From: Streptomyces sp. Ag109_O5-1
Lineage (GTDB): Bacteria; Actinomycetota; Actinomycetes; Streptomycetales; Streptomycetaceae
NCBI RefSeq assembly: GCF_003814875.1
Contig: NZ_RKQF01000001.1
Span: 5,146,001-5,210,000 of the forward strand
Reading direction: 5' to 3'
Length of the DNA: 64,000 nt
Shown: piece by piece, positions 18,239 through 28,869 of the stretch
Layout: each line of letters opens with the position of its first letter
Numbering within the stretch: position 1 is the first letter of the stretch
Position numbers and translations under genes: made by a program
Notes under the pieces: generated by a model
Database searches by the model: none
What the model saw: the letters and a program-made list of their open reading frames with translations, nothing else
Told to the model about the DNA's origin: nothing

Positions 18239-19042
18239 TCAGAATTTGTCGAGGAACTCGGTGATCGCTGTGTTGACCTCGTCCGGCCTCTCCAGGTTGC
18301 CGAGGTGGCCGGCGTCCCCGATCTCCACGAAGTCGCACTCCGGAATGGCCTCCGCCACCTCGGCCGCGAGGTGCGGCGGGCAGATCACGTCGTCGGAGAA
18401 GGCGATCACGCGGCAGGGGACGGTGATCCGGCGCAGCCGCTCACGCCGGTCGGACGCGGTGTCCACCCACGCCTGCCCGTCCGCCCCACTGTCGGAGGCC
18501 CCGTACAGTTCGAAGACGTCCAACCACAGCGAGACGGCGCCGTCGTCGTTCAGCGTCTTCGGCGAGAACATCTGGAACACCGTGTTCGCGGACGCATACT
18601 CCGGCGGCAGCCGCACTCCGCTCTCGGCCAGGACCTGGTCCGCCCGCGAGAGCGCCCGGCGGAACACGTCCGAGCGCGACCTGGTGGCGAGCATGACGGC
18701 CGATCGCACCAGCTCGGGACGATCGACCGCGATCTCCTGCGCGATGGACGAGCCCATGGAGGTGCCGACCACGTGGCAGGGGCCCAGATCCAGGGCCTCG
18801 ATCAGCCCCACCGTGTCCGCGACCATGTCGGCCAGGCTGTAGCGGCCGGCGGGCACGTCGGAGGGAGCGATACCTCGGTTGTCGAAAATGATGCTTTGGT
18901 ACCCCGCCTTGTTCACGGCCGGCGTCTGATGCGTGGTCCACGCGCGTCCGCCGGCTCCGGACCCCATGATGAACAGGACCGGGTCGCCTTCCCCTGTGCG
19001 CTCGTAGGCGAGCCGAATGCCGTTGGCGGATACGTAGGGCAT
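18239..19042 (-). CDS. Alpha/beta hydrolase (stand-alone thioesterase or perhydrolase-like)
   Basis: A 267-residue alpha/beta hydrolase with the nucleophile elbow GTSMGSS (Ser95), the oxyanion region LFIMGSGAGG, the segment IIFDNRG, a candidate acid in FSDD and the catalytic His in GDAGHLGNLERP. In balhimycin-type clusters a related protein (Bhp) releases beta-hydroxytyrosine from a carrier protein. In other clusters such enzymes are type II thioesterases or help release Dpg intermediates. Its position first in the Dpg unit, behind a StrR-type operator, points to a role in precursor supply, but the substrate is unknown. ATG at 19042 with AAGGAGGC upstream; the longer upstream reading lacks support. 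Confidence 0.87.
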   Translation of the reverse strand: MPYVSANGIRLAYERTGEGDPVLFIMGSGAGGRAWTTHQTPAVNKAGYQSIIFDNRGIAPSDVPAGRYSLADMVADTVGLIEALDLGPCHVVGTSMGSSIAQEIAVDRPELVRSAVMLATRSRSDVFRRALSRADQVLAESGVRLPPEYASANTVFQMFSPKTLNDDGAVSLWLDVFELYGASDSGADGQAWVDTASDRRERLRRITVPCRVIAFSDDVICPPHLAAEVAEAIPECDFVEIGDAGHLGNLERPDEVNTAITEFLDKF

Positions 19043-19219
19043 GGCGGGGCGGAGCCTCCTTGTGTTGACGAGCCACCCGGCCGCGCCCGTCGGCGCCGGC
19101 CTCACTGGCTCTCGGCGATCACCACGCCGACTGCGCTACTTTGACCGACCACATCCGAACGAATCAAGGTTCGACAGCCGTCCCTGCGTGCGAAGGCCGC
19201 AGTGCGACCGGCGATCACT

Positions 19220-19248
19220 GTCCAACTGCGCACCGTGGACAGTTGAAC
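19220..19248. promoter_or_regulatory. StrR-type operator, site 2 (hydrolase / regulator divergent promoter)
   Basis: Half-sites GTCCAACTG and CAGTTGAAC separated by 11 nt; one base differs from a perfect palindrome. The site lies between the start of the leftward hydrolase-aminotransferase-dpgABCD unit (19042) and the start of the regulator gene (19363). It could therefore drive Dpg supply and autoregulate the regulator. Confidence 0.82.
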
Positions 19249-19362
19249 ACCTCAACTGCCGCTCCCGGCACATGCGTTCGACATTAAGGGAGGACGACCA
19301 TCCTCGCGCTTTGGTACTTTGCCGTTGCGGAGTATCGTCATATTCAACGGGGAGAAGATCAG

Positions 19363-20367
19363 ATGGTGCAGGTTGACGCCGACCTCCTTCCACCAAAGTG
19401 CAGTACCGACACCATGGATCAACCTCCGCCAACCCGGCAAGCCGTCCCACTCCAGGGCCCCGAGCGCCACACGGCGACCGTCCCGATATCCCTGCTCCAA
19501 CTGGCGGAGACGCCAAGGCTCGAGGGCCACAACGCAGAACACGTCGCCCGCCTGGCAGAGATCGACGGCCCGCTTCCCCCCATACTCGTGGACCGACGAA
19601 ACATGCAGGTCATCGACGGGACGCACCGTCTCATGGCCGCCGTGCTCAAGGGGCGCGCCACCATTGAAGCGGAGTTCTTCGAGGGCCCGCCGGACGACGC
19701 CTTCCTGCATGCGGTCAAAGCCAACGTGACCCACGGGTTTCCGCTCTCGCAAGCGGACCGACAGCAGGCCGCGGCACGGATCGTGAGGTCGCATCCTCAT
19801 CTGTCCGACCGGGCGATCGCCGAGATCGCGGGGCTCGCAGGCAGGACGATCGCCAGGATCAGGCAACGCAGCGAGGACGAGATACCGAGGCCCGACGTCA
19901 GGGTCGGGCGGGACGGTAAGAGCAGACCCATCGACAGCGGCGAGCGCCGCCGGAGGGTCGCTGAACTCTTGGCTCAATCCCCCAATGCCTCGATCCGCCA
20001 GGTGGCCCGGGAGGCCGGAGTCTCGCCGGCAACGGCAAGCGATGTCCGCAGGCGCCTGGAGCGCGGCGATCTGCCGGTGACGACCTCGCCACGCAAAGCC
20101 CGGCCCACACCCCGAACGGCGTCCGCCGCCACCCTTGTTATGGTGGAGAAGCTGTTGCGTGACCCGGCCCTACGACATACGGAGATAGGGCGAGCGCTTC
20201 TTGGCCTCCTTCGACACAGTGCGACCGAGTCCCAGCGATGGTCGGACCTCGTCGACGGAGTGCCCCCGCACTGTACCGGCCTGGTCGGCCAACTGGCGGA
20301 GGAGTATGCGCAGATGTGGTCCCAACTTGCCGAGGCAATGGCAGAACGTACGCTGGGCACTGTGTGA
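19363..20367 (+). CDS. StrR/Bbr-family pathway-specific regulator (ParB-like plus HTH)
   Basis: A 334-residue protein with an N-terminal ParB/Srx-like domain (about 38-130, including ILVDRRNMQVIDGTHRLMAA) and helix-turn-helix segments around residues 145-170 (LSDRAIAEIAGLAGRTIARI) and 205-235 (SIRQVAREAGVSPATASDVR). The layout and length match StrR, Bbr and Tei15*, activators that bind GTTCRACTG-N11-CRGTYGAAC sites. Three such sites are present in the cluster, one directly upstream of this gene, so it is most likely the cluster activator and possibly autoregulated. The ATG at 19363 has GGGGAG upstream. No TTA codon was noticed. Confidence 0.93.
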   Translation: MVQVDADLLPPKCSTDTMDQPPPTRQAVPLQGPERHTATVPISLLQLAETPRLEGHNAEHVARLAEIDGPLPPILVDRRNMQVIDGTHRLMAAVLKGRATIEAEFFEGPPDDAFLHAVKANVTHGFPLSQADRQQAAARIVRSHPHLSDRAIAEIAGLAGRTIARIRQRSEDEIPRPDVRVGRDGKSRPIDSGERRRRVAELLAQSPNASIRQVAREAGVSPATASDVRRRLERGDLPVTTSPRKARPTPRTASAATLVMVEKLLRDPALRHTEIGRALLGLLRHSATESQRWSDLVDGVPPHCTGLVGQLAEEYAQMWSQLAEAMAERTLGTV

Positions 20368-20483
20368 TACTGCAGTGACTATACGATGACACCGCGTACT
20401 TTTACAATACCCTGACCGGGAAAAGGGCCGTCAAAGGCGTTCCCAGGTCAAGCAGTTACCCAAAAAGGCATGAAGCACGCGCT

Positions 20484-20512
20484 GTTCGACAGGGTATGTG
20501 CCGCAGCCGAAG
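20484..20512. promoter_or_regulatory. StrR-type operator, site 3 (degenerate; exporter promoter)
   Basis: GTTCGACAG and CAGCCGAAG separated by 11 nt match 15 of 18 consensus positions of the StrR-type operator. The site is 204 nt upstream of the ABC exporter start and downstream of the regulator gene, where a regulated export promoter would be expected. It is weaker than the other two sites, so binding is less certain. Confidence 0.6.
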
Positions 20513-20590
20513 CACACGGCGACCGGCACCGCCACGTGCCGGCGCCCCGGCCACCGACCACCGATTCGCCGCCCGATACCGGAAGGCCCA

Positions 20591-20631
20591 TGGCGCCCGG
20601 TCCTGCCACAACAAGGCAGGACCGGGCGCCA
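20591..20631. terminator. 17-bp perfect hairpin in the exporter leader
   Basis: Arms 20591-20607 and 20615-20631 are exact complements around a 7-nt loop (ACAACAA). There is no T-run after it on the plus strand. It stands between the degenerate StrR-type operator and the exporter start, inside the 349-nt gap after the regulator gene, so it may terminate regulator transcripts or act as an attenuator in the exporter leader. Nothing else was seen in that gap apart from site 3. Confidence 0.65.
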
Positions 20632-20716
20632 GTTGCGCCTTCTCACCTCGACGCCAACCGGCTGTCGAACCGTTCCGCGGTCCGTTCCGGACCGCCACAA
20701 GGCAGGATGGTTCTCA

Positions 20717-22654
20717 ATGGCCATGAGGGGCGGCCCCACCGCGGGCCCCGTACGCATGCGGGTGGACGATTCGGTCACCCGTCAGCGGATCCGTCCGGGG
20801 ACGGTACGGCGCGTCATCCCCCTTGTCGTGCACCGCCGTTGGGCGATCGCGGCCCTGTTGACGGTCACAGCCCTGGACGCGACGATCGCCGCGGCAAGCC
20901 CACTGCTGCTCAAGATGGTCATCGACGACGGAATCAGCCGCCATCGGATCCAGACCGTGATCACGCTGTCCCTGGTGATCGCGGGCTTGGCCGTCGTCGA
21001 CGCGGTGGCCGTCTACCTGCAGGCGTGGTTCTCCGGCCGGGTCGGCCACGGCCTGGTCTACGACCTGCGCACCAAGGTCTTCGACCACCTTCAGCGCCAG
21101 CCGCTGGCTTTCTTCATCCGCGCCCAGACCGGGTCCCTGATCAGCAGGCTCAACACCGACGTGATCGGGACCCAGCAGGCGGTCACGACCCTGCTGTCCC
21201 AGTCGCTGTCCACCCTTCTGACGCTGATCCTCGTTCTCGGCTCCATGTTCTACCTGTCTTGGCAGCTCACGCTCGTGTCCTTGCTGCTGATCCCGCTCTT
21301 CCTGGTGCCCGGTCGATTCGTGGGCGCGCGGCTGCAGCGGCTCGCCCGGGAAGGGATGCAACTCGACGCCGAGATCGGCTCCCTGATGAACGAGCGCTTC
21401 AACGTGTCCGGCGCGTTGCTCAGCAAGCTCTACGGCCGACCCGACGAGGAGTCACGGTCCTTCGCGAGCCGCGCGGGCCGGATGCGGGACATCGCCGTCG
21501 TCGGTGGCGTGTACGGGCGGCTGCTCGGAATCACCGGCGCGCTGATCGCGGCTCTGGCCACAGCGGTCGTGTACGGCTTCGGCGGCAGCCTCGTCGTCCA
21601 CGGCACACTTCAACTGGGCACCCTGGTGGCGCTGTTCGCGCTACTGACGCGCCTCTTCGGCCCTGTCAACCAGCTGAACTCGATCCAGGTCGACGTCGTG
21701 ACCACCCTGGTGAGCTTCGACCGGATCTTCGAGGTGATGGACCTGGAGCCGCTCGTCGTGGAGCGCCCCGGCGCCCGCGCGCTGCCCGCCCCGGGCGCCG
21801 GGGAACCGGCCCCGGACGTCGAGTTCACCGACGTCGACTTCCGTTATCCGAGTGCGGCCGAGGTCTCGCTTTCCTCCCTGGAGAGCATCGGGTCGCAGGT
21901 GCCGGAGCGCTCCGACGACGCGACGGTCCTGCACGGCCTGAGTTTCCATGTCCCGGCGGGGAAGATGACCGCCCTGGTAGGCCCCTCGGGCGCCGGGAAG
22001 ACCACCATCACTCACCTGGTCCCGCGGCTCTACGACCCCGTGGCGGGAACGGTGCGGATCGGCGGGCACGACGTCCGGGACCTGACGCTGCGATCGCTGC
22101 ACGAGACCATCGGGGTCGTCACGCAGGACGCCCACCTGTGGCACGACACCCTCAGGGCCAACCTGGGATACGCCCGCCCCGAGGCGACGGAAGAGGAAAT
22201 GATCGAGGCCTGCCGGGCCGCACGGATCTGGGACACCATCGCCTCGCTTCCCAACGGACTCGACACCGTCGTCGGTGACCGCGGCCACCGCCTGTCGGGT
22301 GGGGAGAAGCAGCGGATCGCCCTCGCGCGGCTGCTCCTGAAGTCTCCCCCGATTGTCGTCCTCGACGAGGCGACGGCACACCTGGACTCCGAATCGGAGG
22401 CGGCCATCCAGAGAGCGCTCGAAGCCACTCTGGCCGGTCGGACGTCCCTGGTGATCGCCCACCGCCTCTCCACGATCCGCAACGCGGACCAGATACTCGT
22501 CATCGACGCCGGACGGGTCCGCGAGCGCGGAACCCACGAGGAGCTCCTCGCCGCCGACGGTCTCTACGCGGAGCTCTACCGGACCCAGTTCGCGAACCAG
22601 TACGCGGACGGCCCGAGTACGGATCCGAGGGCGCAAGCGACGAAGGTGGGCTGA
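20717..22654 (+). CDS. ABC exporter (fused membrane and ATPase half-transporter)
   Basis: A 645-residue half-transporter: membrane domain of six helices in about residues 30-330 and an ATPase domain with Walker A GPSGAGKTT (near 422), signature LSGGEKQR (near 527) and Walker B IVVLDEATAHLD (near 546). Exporters of this type are standard in glycopeptide, ramoplanin and enduracidin clusters and probably secrete the finished lipopeptide and give self-protection. The start at ATG 20717 has AGGA about 10 nt upstream; an open frame reaching to 20498 would add a leader of low-complexity sequence spanning the operator and hairpin and was rejected. Confidence 0.92.
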   Translation: MAMRGGPTAGPVRMRVDDSVTRQRIRPGTVRRVIPLVVHRRWAIAALLTVTALDATIAAASPLLLKMVIDDGISRHRIQTVITLSLVIAGLAVVDAVAVYLQAWFSGRVGHGLVYDLRTKVFDHLQRQPLAFFIRAQTGSLISRLNTDVIGTQQAVTTLLSQSLSTLLTLILVLGSMFYLSWQLTLVSLLLIPLFLVPGRFVGARLQRLAREGMQLDAEIGSLMNERFNVSGALLSKLYGRPDEESRSFASRAGRMRDIAVVGGVYGRLLGITGALIAALATAVVYGFGGSLVVHGTLQLGTLVALFALLTRLFGPVNQLNSIQVDVVTTLVSFDRIFEVMDLEPLVVERPGARALPAPGAGEPAPDVEFTDVDFRYPSAAEVSLSSLESIGSQVPERSDDATVLHGLSFHVPAGKMTALVGPSGAGKTTITHLVPRLYDPVAGTVRIGGHDVRDLTLRSLHETIGVVTQDAHLWHDTLRANLGYARPEATEEEMIEACRAARIWDTIASLPNGLDTVVGDRGHRLSGGEKQRIALARLLLKSPPIVVLDEATAHLDSESEAAIQRALEATLAGRTSLVIAHRLSTIRNADQILVIDAGRVRERGTHEELLAADGLYAELYRTQFANQYADGPSTDPRAQATKVG

Positions 22655-22705
22655 CGAACCGGGCCGGGCAGCTGCGGGGTACGCGGCGCCGTCCCTGATC
22701 CGAGC

Positions 22706-23914
22706 CTATGAGCGGTCCGCCATCAGCTTCACCGGCAGACGCTCCAAGCCGTTCACGACGATGGAGTCGAGCCGGATCGGTTCGCCGTCCGGCTCGATCC
22801 TGATGGACCTCTCCATGAGCTCCTGGTACAGAAGCCGGATCTCGACCCGCGCCAGCATGCTTCCCACGCAGAAGTGTTCGCCGAATCCCAGCGACAGGTG
22901 CCGGTTGGGCTGCCGGATCACGTTGAACCGTTCAGGGTCCTCGAACACTTCTTCATCGCGGTTCGCCGAAGGTATCCAGAGAGTCACCAGATCGCCGGCC
23001 TCGATGCGGCGACCGTGGATCTCGACAGGCCGCAACGCGGTACGCATGATGTGCGTCGGCGTGGACGTCCATCGCAGAACTTCCTCGACCGCCGTCGGCA
23101 GGAGGGCCGGATCCTCGACGAGCAGCGACCACTGTTCCGGATGTTCGAGGAAGGCGAGCATGCCTCCGGCAGCCGCGATGCGGGTGTTCTCCGCCCCACC
23201 CACGAACAGGTTGTCACAATTGAGGATGACCTCGTCCTGGCTGATCCGCTTGCCGTCGATCTCGCCGGCCACCAGCACGCTCACCAAGTCGTCAGCCGGA
23301 TTCGCCGCCTTGACCTTGGCGAGGTCCTCGAAATACCCCATGATCTCCAAGTGGGCGAACCGCCGGTTCATCGCGTCGCCGGCCCCGAATGCCTGGCGGC
23401 TCAACGTGAACAGTCGCTCCCAGTCGGATTCCGGAACTCCCATCATGCTGCAGATCATGTAGAGCGGAATCCGCGCGGCGATGTCCTCGACGAAGTCGCA
23501 ATGCTCGCGCTCCAGTGCGAGATCGAGCACCCGGCCGGCGACTTCTCGCATCTTGGCCTCGATGGCCCGCACCGAACGGACTGTGAACCAGTCGTCGACC
23601 AGCCCTCTCAGTTGGCGGTGCCGAGGAGGATCGGTGAGCGCCAAGGTGCGACCGCCTCCCGGATCAGCTCCATGACCCGACGGCCGCAGGAGAATCCCCT
23701 GGGCGGAGCTGAACGTCTCGGCGTCACGGAAGACGGCCTTGACATCCGCATATCTCGTCAAGGCCCAAAAGCGCGGGTAATCCGTGGGTACATGCAGGTG
23801 TACGGGGTCGTTCGCTCGGAGCCATCGCCACTGTACGAACGGATCGCCATGGGAGTAGAGCCCTGGATCGACGAGGTTGATGTGGCGGGGCTGATCGAGG
23901 GGGTCGCTAGGCAT
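22706..23914 (-). CDS. Cytochrome P450
   Basis: A 402-residue bacterial P450, of normal length from the ATG at 23914. The heme loop SLGFGEHFCVG carries Cys349, the K-helix ExxR is Glu278-Arg281 and the PERF-like motif is PERF. In the I helix the sequence is GGAENTR (residues 239-245), so the position normally held by the conserved threonine after the acid is Asn243, with Thr next to it. It is convergent with the exporter and at the cluster edge. It may hydroxylate the peptide, an amino acid or the lipid tail, but its substrate cannot be read from the sequence, and membership in the pathway is inferred from position. Confidence 0.92.
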   Translation of the reverse strand: MPSDPLDQPRHINLVDPGLYSHGDPFVQWRWLRANDPVHLHVPTDYPRFWALTRYADVKAVFRDAETFSSAQGILLRPSGHGADPGGGRTLALTDPPRHRQLRGLVDDWFTVRSVRAIEAKMREVAGRVLDLALEREHCDFVEDIAARIPLYMICSMMGVPESDWERLFTLSRQAFGAGDAMNRRFAHLEIMGYFEDLAKVKAANPADDLVSVLVAGEIDGKRISQDEVILNCDNLFVGGAENTRIAAAGGMLAFLEHPEQWSLLVEDPALLPTAVEEVLRWTSTPTHIMRTALRPVEIHGRRIEAGDLVTLWIPSANRDEEVFEDPERFNVIRQPNRHLSLGFGEHFCVGSMLARVEIRLLYQELMERSIRIEPDGEPIRLDSIVVNGLERLPVKLMADRS

Positions 23915-24194
23915 GGGAAAGGCCTCACACCTCAGGTCTGCCCGAAACCGAGCCCGGGCACGGGGCCGGCACAGGCACACGGTTGATATGGCAACGCAGA
24001 AGCCGGGACCTTCGAACGGTGCCATGTCTTCTTCGAGACGGTCAAGATCTCGGCGCGGCCGCCAAGCAATGGTCGGGCAGACCGCAGAGGCATCGATTCC
24101 TCAGCCACCCAGAGGACGGCGAGTACTCAGACTGTACCCTTCCTCCAAGGTCGAAGTGACACAGAACAAGGTCTAGCCGACAAGGGGCAACTCT

Positions 24195-24728
24195 GTGGAA
24201 GACGCAGTCACCGAAGCGCGCCGGGCACACGATGCGCTGCTGCAGAGCCGGTCACGAGTCTTGGCACAACGGGATGCGCTCGACAAACAACTCGCGCGCA
24301 TCGACGCGGCGATCGAGGCTCTTCGCGAATTGGTTGACACTTCGCCGAGGCCGCCCGCTGTGAAGCATTCGACCCCGTCGCCCGAGCCCACGGCGTCGCC
24401 TCAGGTTCACACCGCCGTGACCGACGGCGAGGCGTCGGAAGCCAAGCCGCGCACCCGTAAAGCGGCCGGACCGGCGAGGCCGATCAACCGGAAAGCCCGT
24501 CTCCGAGAAATCGTGCTCGAGTCACCCGACGACTGGTTCACCGCCGGCGAAATGGCTTCCCGGATCCAGGGTCGCGAAGCCTCTGAGACGCAACGGACCG
24601 CCACGTACGAGATGATGCGGCGGATGGCGAAGCAAGGGGAGCTGGAGATCGACAGCTCCTCCAAGCCGACCAAGTTTCGTGCACAACCCGCGACCATCCG
24701 CGAGCGCCTGTTGGCCGACGGACGCTGA
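24195..24728 (+). CDS. Coiled-coil plus winged-helix-like protein of unknown function
   Basis: A 177-residue protein starting at GTG 24195 (GGGG upstream). Residues about 5-45 form a heptad-like helix rich in Ala, Arg, Leu and Gln. Residues 50-100 are a Pro/Ser/Thr and basic linker (KPRTRKAAG). Residues 100-175 look like a winged-helix fold (RLREIVLESPDDWFTAGEMASRIQ, then TYEMMRRMAKQGELEI). It resembles small DNA-binding proteins in outline, but I do not recognise the family. It is divergent from the P450 gene across a 280-nt region in which I saw no operator. It may belong to the cluster or be a chromosomal border gene. Confidence 0.7.
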   Translation: MEDAVTEARRAHDALLQSRSRVLAQRDALDKQLARIDAAIEALRELVDTSPRPPAVKHSTPSPEPTASPQVHTAVTDGEASEAKPRTRKAAGPARPINRKARLREIVLESPDDWFTAGEMASRIQGREASETQRTATYEMMRRMAKQGELEIDSSSKPTKFRAQPATIRERLLADGR

Positions 24729-24822
24729 GAGGGACACCGCGCTCGGCACGGCCGGTGCGCGCAGCCGGCCGTTCACCCGGGTGGACTGGTCCCTCCCCGT
24801 AGCGCATAGTCGACGTACGCCG

Positions 24823-24855
24823 AAGGGCGGTCACCCCCACGGGGTGACCGCCCTT
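24823..24855. terminator. rpoC terminator hairpin
   Basis: Perfect inverted repeat AAGGGCGGTCACCCC and its complement with a 3-nt loop, 18 nt downstream of the rpoC stop (minus strand). It also lies downstream of the rightward gene ending at 24728, so it probably ends both and separates the biosynthetic cluster from the rpoBC operon. Confidence 0.85.
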
Positions 24856-24872
24856 CAGTTCAAGCTGCCCGC

Positions 24873-28772
<3,900 letters not shown>

Positions 28773-28830
28773 TATGCGTCAATCCCTCTCAGGGTTGTAA
28801 GTCTGTGGTCTGAAACGGGGGCCTGGGGGT

Positions 28831-28862
28831 CGGCGGGGCCCTGATCGCTCAGGGCCCGCCGG
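28831..28862. terminator. Intercistronic hairpin between rpoB and rpoC
   Basis: Arms 28831-28844 and 28849-28862 pair along 14 positions except for one bulged G, with a 4-nt loop, directly after the rpoB stop at 28870 on the minus strand. There is no U-tract, so it is more likely a partial terminator, RNase processing signal or mRNA-stabilising element between two co-transcribed genes. Confidence 0.55.
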
Positions 28863-28869
28863 ACTCCCG

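Noticed and set aside
20498..20716. Possible 73-codon N-terminal extension of the exporter
   Set aside because: It would overlap the StrR-type operator and the 17-bp hairpin and is low complexity; ATG 20717 has a ribosome site and normal length.
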